64,000 bases of DNA from Mediterranea massiliensis (GTDB lineage: Bacteria > Bacteroidota > Bacteroidia > Bacteroidales > Bacteroidaceae), in contig SUYA01000001.1 of assembly GCA_015060695.1 (NCBI GenBank), positions 356,686 to 420,685 on the forward strand. The letters are read 5' to 3'. Positions 9,163-17,834 of this stretch are shown piece by piece. Both the position numbers and the translations under genes were made by a program. Within the stretch, counting starts at the first letter, position 1, and each line of letters begins with the position of its first letter. The notes under the pieces are model-generated. The model ran no database searches. It was not told where the DNA came from and worked only from the letters and a program-made list of their open reading frames with translations.

Positions 9163-10464
9163 TTATTCATCTCTTAACGCATCTACCGGATTCACTTGCA
9201 AAGCACGATTAACGGGCAGATAGGTTCCTATCAAAGCAATGAGAATCAGCATTAAGTAGGTCAGCAAATATACCATGCAGAAGTGAGGAATAGACTCCAG
9301 TCCCCACACAACCAAGGCACTTTGGGGATTTATGCCTCCGGCCTGATACATACCCGATTCGTGTACATAGTGCAATAAAACAGGTAGTATGCAGAGAGCA
9401 GCCAACGTAACAAGCAAACCGGCTTCTATAAAGAACTGACGATAGATGGTTCCTCGTGTGGCACCCATGCTACGCATCACGCCAATCTCTTGCTTTCGTT
9501 CGTCACAACGCACCCAGAAGGTTCCTAAGGTACCTAAGAAAATGCACAACAAGGCAAAGGCAGTCAGGGCAAATTGTGTGTTCAGTTTTACGTCTATCTT
9601 ATTTGTGTGTGCCCTTTCATCAGCCACTTCTTGGAAAGTACGCAACCCAATATAGTAAAAATTGCCTTGCGCCAATTGCGGTGCGATTTCTTCCTCAAAT
9701 CGTTTCTCAAAAGCATCTGCATCCACATGCTCTTTCAAGGAGAACACAATGGTACGGTTTATTCTACCAAAATCAAAAAGAGATTTACTAAATCGAATCA
9801 ACAACACATTGGGTTGTTCATAATCGCAATGTTTGTAGTCCTCAAACACTCCGGCCACTTCCAACTGAACTTTTCCATCATATACTTTTTTACCTACTGC
9901 TTCTACAGTACCAAACATCTGACGAGCCAAATGGGCAGAGATATAACATAAAGATCGTTCGGCTATATCGGCAGGCACATCAATATCCTTTCCATTACGG
10001 GCATCTTTCATTCCGTAAGTTCGGAAGAACTGGCTACCCTCGCCTGCATAATTATAAAACCATTGAGCTTTTATGGCATTCTCCCTTGCTACCTGTGTAG
10101 TATCTGTAGTAAAAGAGTTACTAAAAAAGCCTCTTGCATTTGGGAAAGCATTACTGCCCGAAATGCTGTAGTTCTCCACCTCCGGGCAATCCCTTACCAT
10201 ACGGGCAATGCGCAAAAATGTTTCGGTGGCTATCTCCTCCGTCTGGGTCTCATCATACTTCAAGTGTCCGTTAAAGTAAGTACCCAAATCTACTACATAG
10301 CGGCGATGGCTCTCATAGCCCCGTTCGGTCATTTTATTGGTCAGTAATACATAAACCGGATCCAACACCAACCAAAGAAAGAAACAAACGGCCAACATCT
10401 CCAAGAAGATCCATAGATTCATCTTACGTTGATTCCATAATTGCTTAAATATCATCTTTATCAT
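9163..10464 (-). CDS. MacB/FtsX-type ABC permease, type B, copy 3
   Basis: A 433-aa permease with the MacB layout: one N-terminal helix (about 15-40), a large extracytoplasmic domain, then three helices (from about 300) ending in the cytoplasmic tail PVNRALQVNPVDALRDE. The MacB_PCD-type N-terminal part begins IFKQLWNQRKMN. The FtsX signature before the second helix is RKQEIGVMRSMGAT. It is clearly a paralogue of the type B copies at 15201 (near-identical N-terminal motifs) and 11804 (more diverged). Each type B gene follows a type A gene, which suggests a heterodimeric permease. It has no ATPase domain, unlike E. coli MacB, and must use the LolD-type ATPase encoded in the locus. Confidence 0.9.
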   Translation of the reverse strand: MIKMIFKQLWNQRKMNLWIFLEMLAVCFFLWLVLDPVYVLLTNKMTERGYESHRRYVVDLGTYFNGHLKYDETQTEEIATETFLRIARMVRDCPEVENYSISGSNAFPNARGFFSNSFTTDTTQVARENAIKAQWFYNYAGEGSQFFRTYGMKDARNGKDIDVPADIAERSLCYISAHLARQMFGTVEAVGKKVYDGKVQLEVAGVFEDYKHCDYEQPNVLLIRFSKSLFDFGRINRTIVFSLKEHVDADAFEKRFEEEIAPQLAQGNFYYIGLRTFQEVADERAHTNKIDVKLNTQFALTAFALLCIFLGTLGTFWVRCDERKQEIGVMRSMGATRGTIYRQFFIEAGLLVTLAALCILPVLLHYVHESGMYQAGGINPQSALVVWGLESIPHFCMVYLLTYLMLILIALIGTYLPVNRALQVNPVDALRDE

Positions 10465-10481
10465 ACTGCGTTCCTCCTTTC

Positions 10482-11774
10482 TTAACGTTTAGTGTAAATA
10501 CATTGGATAATAGTCTGCCGTAAAGCCCACAAAGTAGGAATCAAGGCCGAAATCAAATTGAGCAACAGGCAGAGGGCAAATACCGTTACAAACAAGAGGG
10601 GATTAAAGAACATCTCGAACGTAGGGGTAGGCAAAGCCGTACCGGGCATAAGGTTTTGCGTATCGTCGAATACATAGTGAATCCAATCGTTGGCTCCCCA
10701 CACAAAGAGGTAGGAAAGCAACAAACCGATAATGCCTCCCACACAAGTGAGTAACAGATTTTCATTCAGCATCTGTACAACAATTTGTCGGTTGGTGGCA
10801 CCGTATGCCTTGCGCACTCCTATTTCGGCCATGCGACGGTTCATGCGCGATGAAATCATGCCGCTCAAGTTCAATGCCGGAATAAACAACAGAGCCATCA
10901 GAATATAGAAGAAGCCTTTCAAGATTTTCTGAATGTCGGGACTTGAAAATGTATCTGTACGGAAAACACTCATCCAATAATCATCGGGTTGCCCATACAA
11001 ATGGTATTCAAACCTTGTGTCTTCTTGCGTATAGCGGTTTATCACATCCGTCACTTCCGATTTCAACAAATCGCGTTCGTCGGCATCGGTAGCAGTCAAG
11101 TAAAACTGAAACGTACCTACCAATCCATCCTCTCTTATACGAGGATAGGTAAACAAAGGCAAGTATATTTCAGCCGAGGTAGCCGGTTGGGTACTCGACA
11201 CCTCTTTCACCACTCCGCATACTTTATAGTCCTGTCCGTTTATGGCTATCTGTCTGCCCGCCACATCGGTCGATGCAAATACCTTTTCAGCGGTATTCTC
11301 TGACAATATCACTACAGGCATATTAGAAGTAACATCGACTTCGGTAAATGGGCCTCCACTTAAAAAGCGAAAATTGAAAACTTCCCAGTAGGCCGCATCG
11401 GCAAAAATACAACTGACACCCAAGTTGGTTCTGCTCGATGGAATAGCCAATGAAAAGACCTCCTTTATGGGAAGTGATACCATAGCAGTCACTTTATCTG
11501 CATGAGGTAATTCACGAAACTTTTCTGCCAATGAATAGGAAAGAGAACCACCCAAATGTCCGGGGCTCTTGTCCTTATTGGTGCGAGCGAGGTACTTCAT
11601 CACCACCATACGATTACGATTATACTCCGGATAAACGGGAGCAAACTTTACATAAAGCACCATGAAGATGGTCATGGTCATCGCAATAGCCAATCCAGAG
11701 CCTATTACATAAATCCCCGTAAAGAGCCGGTTCTGCTTCATGTTATTCCATAATTGTTTAATGTATATTTTCAT
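10482..11774 (-). CDS. MacB/FtsX-type ABC permease, type A, copy 3
   Basis: A 430-aa permease. It begins MKIYIKQLWNNMKQNRLF, has one N-terminal helix followed by the shared VKFAPVYPEYNRNR block, a periplasmic domain, and three C-terminal helices. The FtsX signature is MAEIGVRKAYGATNRQI and the tail reads WALRQTIIQCIYTKR. It is closest to the type A copy at 16521, sharing the N-terminal block almost residue for residue, so the 10482/9163 pair looks like a duplication of the 16521/15201 pair. It lies 29 bp after copy 2 and 17 bp before its type B partner. Confidence 0.9.
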   Translation of the reverse strand: MKIYIKQLWNNMKQNRLFTGIYVIGSGLAIAMTMTIFMVLYVKFAPVYPEYNRNRMVVMKYLARTNKDKSPGHLGGSLSYSLAEKFRELPHADKVTAMVSLPIKEVFSLAIPSSRTNLGVSCIFADAAYWEVFNFRFLSGGPFTEVDVTSNMPVVILSENTAEKVFASTDVAGRQIAINGQDYKVCGVVKEVSSTQPATSAEIYLPLFTYPRIREDGLVGTFQFYLTATDADERDLLKSEVTDVINRYTQEDTRFEYHLYGQPDDYWMSVFRTDTFSSPDIQKILKGFFYILMALLFIPALNLSGMISSRMNRRMAEIGVRKAYGATNRQIVVQMLNENLLLTCVGGIIGLLLSYLFVWGANDWIHYVFDDTQNLMPGTALPTPTFEMFFNPLLFVTVFALCLLLNLISALIPTLWALRQTIIQCIYTKR

Positions 11775-11803
11775 AATTCTACTATTTAATTACCGTTTTA
11801 AAA

Positions 11804-13048
11804 TTATTCGTTGTGCAAGGCATCTACCGGTTTGGTTTGGGTAGCTTTATTTGCCGGAATCAAGATACCTATGGCAATCATGAGAAGAATAAGTATATAA
11901 CTGATAAAGGCACAAATCAACAGTCTGTCCCATTCTAAGTAACTGCCGTTGCGCCATGCGTTCAGTTCGGCATAGGCTATGTTGAAATCAATGAGCAAGG
12001 CAAGTGGAGTAACCAACAGCAGAATACCACAACCTTCGCTAAGCAGACGGATGAACACCATGCGGTTGGTGGCTCCATGCACTTTATGCAAGGCTATCTC
12101 GCCACGACGTTGCTGGGTGCGAAACCAGAAAGTGCCAAGCAAGCCAAGGAAAACATTGAGCATCAAGAAAGCCATACCGGTTACCTCATTGCGGATTTGG
12201 TTGGTCATTCTTTGTTGGTAAACCCGTCGTTTGTCCTTGAACGAATATACACTGCTGATGAAGATATTCCCGATGCGGTATTGGCTTTCGCTATCGGCCA
12301 TTAAGCGTGCAATAAAATCTTTATCTTCATTGGCACGAACACGAACACATAGCTCCTGCGTGTGGCCACGCCATCCTTGAGGAATTTGGTCAACCATAGA
12401 AAAACTATAATCGGCCTGTTCATAATCCGAATAGCGCACCGGATTCAACACCGCCCCTAAAATACGTGTCCGAGTAGTATCACCATGCAGATAGAAAGAC
12501 TTTCCTACCAATTCGCTTGGCTTACCACCCAAATATTTACAAAGGTTTTCGGAAAGCAGGAACTTACCCTCATCTACCATTTGTGCAAGTTCTTCGGGGG
12601 TTTCACCATTCACCCCAGTGTAACGAAACACCCGTACAAAGTCGGGAGAGACCATGCGACGAATGATAGCACCCGAAATTTGATTGCCTCCTACCGGTTG
12701 AATGTCTGTAGTAGAGTTGCTACCATTATAAGGATAGGAATTAGAAGAAAAGCTTACCGCCTCAATGTCGGGACGATGTTGAAGACGATTTATCAGTTCG
12801 TTCACATCGCGTTGTTCATCACCCGACTGATAGGGCACATAGTCAGGACTTTTCTCGTTTAAGCAACCCATTTCAATGTGATAGCAATGCTCAATATCAA
12901 ATCCTTTCGGTTCCAAGTAGGTGGCGGTAGTGCAATAGAGGCTGTCCACAATGTACCACATCACTACACTGACCAGCAACAGTTCGATGGCCAGCCACAA
13001 GTTGCTTCGCCATTCGTTTTTTATCTGTGTAAATAGTTTTTTGTTCAT
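11804..13048 (-). CDS. MacB/FtsX-type ABC permease, type B, copy 2 (diverged)
   Basis: A 414-aa permease with the same topology as the other type B proteins but clearly diverged: N-terminus KLFTQIKNEWRSNLWLAIEL, signature RRGEIALHKVHGATNRMVF in place of RKQEIGVMRSMGAT, tail PANKATQTKPVDALHNE. The periplasmic domain is shorter than in copies 1 and 3. It follows the type A copy 2 gene with a 6-bp gap, so translation is probably coupled. The divergence of both members of this pair suggests an older duplication with a different substrate or regulatory role. Confidence 0.88.
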   Translation of the reverse strand: MNKKLFTQIKNEWRSNLWLAIELLLVSVVMWYIVDSLYCTTATYLEPKGFDIEHCYHIEMGCLNEKSPDYVPYQSGDEQRDVNELINRLQHRPDIEAVSFSSNSYPYNGSNSTTDIQPVGGNQISGAIIRRMVSPDFVRVFRYTGVNGETPEELAQMVDEGKFLLSENLCKYLGGKPSELVGKSFYLHGDTTRTRILGAVLNPVRYSDYEQADYSFSMVDQIPQGWRGHTQELCVRVRANEDKDFIARLMADSESQYRIGNIFISSVYSFKDKRRVYQQRMTNQIRNEVTGMAFLMLNVFLGLLGTFWFRTQQRRGEIALHKVHGATNRMVFIRLLSEGCGILLLVTPLALLIDFNIAYAELNAWRNGSYLEWDRLLICAFISYILILLMIAIGILIPANKATQTKPVDALHNE

Positions 13049-13054
13049 AATATA

Positions 13055-14353
13055 TCAATTCAATCTTCCACTCAAAGCACTCACAATGCCGATGCGCGAA
13101 GCACGCCATGCAGGAATGCCCGAAGAGAGTAGGTTCAATACAAAACAGAAGAATAGTGCCCAAAGGAACGTATCGAGTTGCAGCAATATGGAAGCATCTA
13201 CTTCGGGTGGATTAAGCGTCGGACTAAAAGGTTGGGCAAACAAGAAGTCGTTACCCACGTATGCAAACGCCACACTCAACAGCAACCCTAATACACCGGC
13301 TATCAGTGTAACGACAAAGTTTTCGGAAACAATTTGCATCATCAGTTCCATACGGGTACTGCCGAAAGCACGTCGTACCCCAATCTCGCTTACACGCTGA
13401 CGCAAGCGGCTTTGTGTCATACTACTGATGTTGATAGCAGGCACAATGAGCAGTATCAAAAATATGATGAACTGCTGACGACGATGACCCGGTAGGTCTG
13501 GCTCCCAATTGGTGGCAAAGGAGATAGAATTTTTTTCCTGATCGTAGGGGCGGTTACGTGAAAAGATTTTCCATCCGTTTTCGCCTATTACTTTATTGTA
13601 TTCCTCCAAACGTCGGTCACACTCTTCGCGGATGGCTGGAAAATCTTCTCGTTCTTTGGCAAGGATGGTGCAACTCATCATACCCAAGTGATTGGAGTTC
13701 CACGTTTCTTTATCCATTCCTCCGGCAGTATAGGGAATCCATACTTGTCCGTAGGCAATGTTAGCAAGGGTAGATACATCTTTCACTATTCCTCCCACTC
13801 TATAAGGGGCATGATTCAACAAGAATTCCTTCCCTACTACATTCTTTGCCGTTCCAAACAGCAGACGTGCCGTTGTTTCGCTAACTACAGCAACGGGTAT
13901 AGCTGCATCGAAGGTAGCTTTGTCGTAAGGTTTGCCTTCTAAGAAACGAAAATCGAATACCCGCCAAAAGGCATCGTCTGTTTGAAGGACATCAACCGTT
14001 GTGGCAGCTTGTCCGGGCAGACTGACCGGAGTAGGCAAAGTTTGACACACATAAATAGTCACTGCTTCGGGTGTCTTCAACGATTGATAGAGTTCCTTTG
14101 CAGTCTGTACACTCATCGGACCATTACTACTGTTTCCGGCACCCCACTCCTTATTTTCAATGCTGGTAGCACGTACATGCAAAAACCTATCTCGGTTGCT
14201 TTCGGGCGAGAAGGGTGCCGTCTTTACCTGCTGCAACATTACTACCAACATAATGAGGAAGATGGCAAGAGCCGTTCCCACCACGTTAATGCTACTGATG
14301 AGTGGTGATTGGCGCAACTGTACAAATGCTTGGTTTATAGTTTTCTTGATCAT
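13055..14353 (-). CDS. MacB/FtsX-type ABC permease, type A, copy 2 (diverged)
   Basis: A 432-aa permease. The start at 14353 (MIKKTINQAFVQLRQSPL) is preferred to an ATG 15 codons upstream because it aligns with the starts of the other copies. The type A block appears as VKTAPFSPESNRDRF, against VKFAPVYPEYNRNR in copies 1 and 3. The FtsX signature is VSEIGVRRAFGSTRMELM. One N-terminal helix, a large extracytoplasmic domain and three C-terminal helices are visible; the tail is PAWRASRIGIVSALSGRLN. It is separated from the ATPase gene by 92 bp that contain a small AGGAGTT/AACTCCT inverted repeat. Confidence 0.88.
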   Translation of the reverse strand: MIKKTINQAFVQLRQSPLISSINVVGTALAIFLIMLVVMLQQVKTAPFSPESNRDRFLHVRATSIENKEWGAGNSSNGPMSVQTAKELYQSLKTPEAVTIYVCQTLPTPVSLPGQAATTVDVLQTDDAFWRVFDFRFLEGKPYDKATFDAAIPVAVVSETTARLLFGTAKNVVGKEFLLNHAPYRVGGIVKDVSTLANIAYGQVWIPYTAGGMDKETWNSNHLGMMSCTILAKEREDFPAIREECDRRLEEYNKVIGENGWKIFSRNRPYDQEKNSISFATNWEPDLPGHRRQQFIIFLILLIVPAINISSMTQSRLRQRVSEIGVRRAFGSTRMELMMQIVSENFVVTLIAGVLGLLLSVAFAYVGNDFLFAQPFSPTLNPPEVDASILLQLDTFLWALFFCFVLNLLSSGIPAWRASRIGIVSALSGRLN

Positions 14354-14445
14354 AATTTGTTTGTTTTGGTAGTTAACGGGAGTTATAGTAGTTATCACTT
14401 TGTTAGGAGTTTCTATTGGCTATAACTCCTTTAACTCCTGATTTA

Positions 14446-15111
14446 TTACCCAATCTGCCTTCCGTCGAAGAAGCGAATAGTGCGACTGGTTTGCTTAGCC
14501 TGCTCTTCGTTGTGGGTTACCATCACAATGGTGCGGCCGTCTTCCGTATTCAACTCTTTCAGCAAGCCCATGACTTCGGCACCCATTTTCGAGTCGAGGT
14601 TACCGGTAGGTTCGTCGGCAAGGATAATCTCCGGATTGCCTACAATGGCACGCGCAATGGCTACACGTTGGCATTGTCCACCCGATAATTGTGTAGGCAT
14701 ATGGCGCATGCGGTGGCTCAGCCCTACCCGTTCCAACACTTCGCGTGCCAATCGTTCACGTTCGCCCGATGACATCTTCCTATAGAACAACGGCAACTGA
14801 ACGTTGTCTATCACATTGAGCGAATTAATCAGGTGGAAACTTTGGAACACAAAACCCAAGGTCTTGTTACGGAAAGCAGCCAGTTCCTTGTCATTCATTC
14901 CATCTACACGTGTACCGTTAATCTCAATGGTACCGCTGGTAGGTGTATCGAGCAAGCCCATGATGTTGAGCAGAGTTGATTTTCCACATCCCGAAGGTCC
15001 CATGATACTGAGGAATTCGCCTTTCTTTACTTCGAGGTTCACGTTCTCTAATGCTTGAGTTTCAATTTCGTCTGTACGATAAATCTTGTTGATAGCAGTT
15101 AATTTAATCAT
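14446..15111 (-). CDS. ABC transporter ATP-binding protein, LolD/MacB type
   Basis: A 221-aa nucleotide-binding protein of the usual LolD length. Walker A is GPSGCGKST (about residues 39-47), Q-loop in FVFQSFHL, ABC signature LSGGQCQR, Walker B IILADEPTGNLDS and switch His in VMVTHNEE. The signature has Cys where most relatives have a second Gln (LSGGQQQR); this is a mild change. The family powers mechanotransmission exporters of the MacB/LolCDE class from the cytoplasmic side. It is the only ATPase in the locus and must serve all three permease pairs. It sits 89 bp after type B copy 1 and 92 bp before type A copy 2, the largest gaps inside the run of permeases. Confidence 0.95.
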   Translation of the reverse strand: MIKLTAINKIYRTDEIETQALENVNLEVKKGEFLSIMGPSGCGKSTLLNIMGLLDTPTSGTIEINGTRVDGMNDKELAAFRNKTLGFVFQSFHLINSLNVIDNVQLPLFYRKMSSGERERLAREVLERVGLSHRMRHMPTQLSGGQCQRVAIARAIVGNPEIILADEPTGNLDSKMGAEVMGLLKELNTEDGRTIVMVTHNEEQAKQTSRTIRFFDGRQIG

Positions 15112-15200
15112 AATAGTATTTTTTTTAGTTGTTATTATTTAATTTAATGTTTAGCGATTAGTGATAAATCCTAATTCATAAATCATAAATCATAATTCAT

Positions 15201-16514
15201 TTATTCATCTCTCAACGCGTCGGCCGGCAACACGTTGGCGGCACGCCTTACAGGAATATAAGTACCTATCATCGAAATAGTTAATAAAATGACATATGTA
15301 GTCATCGAAACCATACCAAAGTGTTCCCAAAAGTTGTTCACCCAATACTTGGGACTGATAATAGGGTTGCTACCCGTAAAACCGGTTTCATACATGCCCT
15401 CCACATGCGCATAGTGTAGTAATACCGGCAGAGCGCAGACAAAGGCCATTGTTACCAACAAGACGGCTTCGGTGAGAAACTGTAGCACGATGCGCTGCCT
15501 ACCGGCACCCATGCTTCGCATTACGCCAATTTCCTGACGACGGGCATTGCTACGAATCCAAAACGTACCAAGCATTCCGAGGAAGATGCAAAGAACGGCA
15601 AAGCCTGCAAGTGCATAGTTTAAGCGGATTTTATTGTTAATTCCGTTCATTTCATTCATATCCTTTATCGCATCAGAGAATGAGTTAATGCTATGGAAGC
15701 GTAAGTTGCCCCATGACAATTGAGGTACCACCTCGCTGATAAAGCGTTTCTTGAAGGTCTCTTCATTGACACCTTCTTTCAATTTGAACACAAAAGGATA
15801 ACGCCAATGCATGTATGGACTTGCCTCTATCTCCTTCTGGAAGTAAATGAGCAACGGGTAGGGTTGCTGATATTCGTAGTGTTTATAGTCTTCGAACACG
15901 CCGGCAATGGTAAGTCCGTTCTCTATATTACGAGTCTGTTGTACCTTTTTCCCCACTACATCGTTGGTGCCGAATAGTTCTAATGCCAAGTTTTCGGAGA
16001 TATAGACACCCTTTATTCCCTCCTCCGGGTTCAGGTATCTACCGGTGTGCACACTCTTCATGCCGTAAGTGGCAAAAGGATTGGATCCTTCAACAAAAGC
16101 ATACCATTGCAAATGAACGCTTTCATTCTTAGCTACATCGGCCGTATCGCGATAGAGCATCATGCCGCTCCAGTTTCCACTACCGGGAAAACTCATCTGC
16201 ATGGGGATGGTAAGGCTTTCCACTTCAGGCAGGTCGCGGATGATGCGTGCCACCCGTTCGTAGTGTGCCACTTTCATGGAGTCGTTCTTTTCTGCCTCGG
16301 CATCATAACGGGGACTGGTTTCTTCGTATTTTGTCAAGCGCACCACCATTCTTCCTTCCTTTTCATAACCGGGGGCTATGTTCTTGGTAGCATTCAGCAC
16401 ACAGACAGGGTCTATCACTACCCAGAGAAAGAAACTCACCGCCAACAGTTCGATGAATATCCAGCCATTCATTCTTCGCTGGTTCCAAATCTGATTGAAT
16501 ATTATCTTTATCAT
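15201..16514 (-). CDS. MacB/FtsX-type ABC permease, type B, copy 1
   Basis: A 437-aa permease beginning MIKIIFNQIWNQRRMNGW. One N-terminal helix (about 18-40), an extracytoplasmic domain with the block VAGVFEDYKHYEYQQPYP-like segment near residue 215, then three helices. FtsX signature RRQEIGVMRSMGAG, tail PVRRAANVLPADALRDE. The EDYKH segment and the tail are shared with copy 3 at 9163. It starts 6 bp after type A copy 1, consistent with translational coupling and a heterodimer. Downstream, 89 bp of AT-rich DNA with TTAGCGATTAGTGAT and ATAAATCAT repeats separate it from the ATPase gene. Confidence 0.9.
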   Translation of the reverse strand: MIKIIFNQIWNQRRMNGWIFIELLAVSFFLWVVIDPVCVLNATKNIAPGYEKEGRMVVRLTKYEETSPRYDAEAEKNDSMKVAHYERVARIIRDLPEVESLTIPMQMSFPGSGNWSGMMLYRDTADVAKNESVHLQWYAFVEGSNPFATYGMKSVHTGRYLNPEEGIKGVYISENLALELFGTNDVVGKKVQQTRNIENGLTIAGVFEDYKHYEYQQPYPLLIYFQKEIEASPYMHWRYPFVFKLKEGVNEETFKKRFISEVVPQLSWGNLRFHSINSFSDAIKDMNEMNGINNKIRLNYALAGFAVLCIFLGMLGTFWIRSNARRQEIGVMRSMGAGRQRIVLQFLTEAVLLVTMAFVCALPVLLHYAHVEGMYETGFTGSNPIISPKYWVNNFWEHFGMVSMTTYVILLTISMIGTYIPVRRAANVLPADALRDE

Positions 16515-16520
16515 AATCGG

Positions 16521-17825
16521 TTATCTTTTACTATGAATACAACTGATGATGTTTCGACGCAAGGCCCAAACGGTGGGAATCAGTGCCGAAATCAAGTTAA
16601 GCAACACACAAAACAATAGGGCCGAACCAAACACCACCGGATTGAACAGCATTTCAAAAGTGATGGCCATTTCTCGACCGGGATTCATAACGAACGAATC
16701 GAAAAGTGTCAGTATCCAGTTACTGGAGGTTACGACTATCAGATATGAGAGTAACAGGCCGGCCAATCCGCCCATGAGCGTAAGCAGCATATTTTCCCAC
16801 AACACTTGTGTGATTATTTGTCTGTTAGCAGCTCCGTATGCTTTGCGCACACCGATTTCCTCCATGCGGCTATCCATGCGGTTGCTAATCATACCGCTAA
16901 GGTTTAAGGCCGGAATGATGAGAAAGGCCAAAAAGATATAGAAGTAATCGCCCAGCAAATCCCAGAAACCAAAATCGGCATTGTCGGAGCCGGTGCGGAA
17001 TGTACTCTTCCAAAAGATGTCCGGCTGACCAAAGAACTCGTGAGTATATTCCTTATCGGCTTGGTTGTAAGTCTCAATGCGGTTCAGCACCTCGGCACGT
17101 AGCTCGTCACACTCGGAGGTAGTAGGTGCCAGCAAATAGTTCTTGACACTTCCCATCAGCCCCATGTCAGGATTGTCTATGGTATTGGGATTGTGTGTGA
17201 TAGGCAGCCACAAGTCGCCGGCTGTAGCGGGAGTGGCATTCGACACATTTTGTACAACTCCTACAACGGTCAATTCCTTGCCATCCACGAAGAATTTCTC
17301 TCCCAAGGGTGAATTATGGGCAAATAGTTGTTGAGCCAATCCTTCGGAAATGACTGCTACGGCTTGTTTAGCCTCTACCTCTTCGGCAGTAAAGGGTAGT
17401 CCGGCAATGAAGTTAAACGTAAATACCCGCCAAAAATCGGCATTCACATACGTAGCTACCGCCTCTGTTTCGCTATCGGTGCCTATGCGTGAAACCATTG
17501 GATTCTCTCCCCAAGTTTCGAGTACGGCGGCTACTGCCTCGGCATGTTTCAGGTCGGCAAGCAAATTGATGGTAAAGCCATAAGAGGTTCCGGAATTGCG
17601 GCTCCAATTGCCGGCATTGGCTTTGGACGTCTGTTGTGTGGTAGAAATCACCAATGTCCGGTTTCGGTTATACTCCGGATAAACGGGTGCAAACTTCACG
17701 TAAAAGATGATGAATAGTGTCATCACCAAAGCGATGGATAACCCCGTACCCACCACATAGATGGAGGTGAACAGCCGGTTCTGCTTCATCATGGCCCATG
17801 CCTGTTTCAAATAAGTCTTTATCAT
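16521..17825 (-). CDS. MacB/FtsX-type ABC permease, type A, copy 1
   Basis: A 434-aa permease beginning MIKTYLKQAWAMMKQNRLF. Transmembrane segments are near residues 20-42, 295-315, 345-365 and 400-425. The extracytoplasmic domain begins with FAPVYPEYNRNRTLV. The FtsX signature is MEEIGVRKAYGAANRQI and the tail is WALRRNIISCIHSKR. It is the first permease after the adaptor gene (9-bp gap). Its closest relative here is copy 3 at 10482. By the logic of MacB it should take substrate from the periplasm or outer leaflet and pass it to the adaptor and TolC channel. Confidence 0.9.
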   Translation of the reverse strand: MIKTYLKQAWAMMKQNRLFTSIYVVGTGLSIALVMTLFIIFYVKFAPVYPEYNRNRTLVISTTQQTSKANAGNWSRNSGTSYGFTINLLADLKHAEAVAAVLETWGENPMVSRIGTDSETEAVATYVNADFWRVFTFNFIAGLPFTAEEVEAKQAVAVISEGLAQQLFAHNSPLGEKFFVDGKELTVVGVVQNVSNATPATAGDLWLPITHNPNTIDNPDMGLMGSVKNYLLAPTTSECDELRAEVLNRIETYNQADKEYTHEFFGQPDIFWKSTFRTGSDNADFGFWDLLGDYFYIFLAFLIIPALNLSGMISNRMDSRMEEIGVRKAYGAANRQIITQVLWENMLLTLMGGLAGLLLSYLIVVTSSNWILTLFDSFVMNPGREMAITFEMLFNPVVFGSALLFCVLLNLISALIPTVWALRRNIISCIHSKR

Positions 17826-17834
17826 GATTTAGTG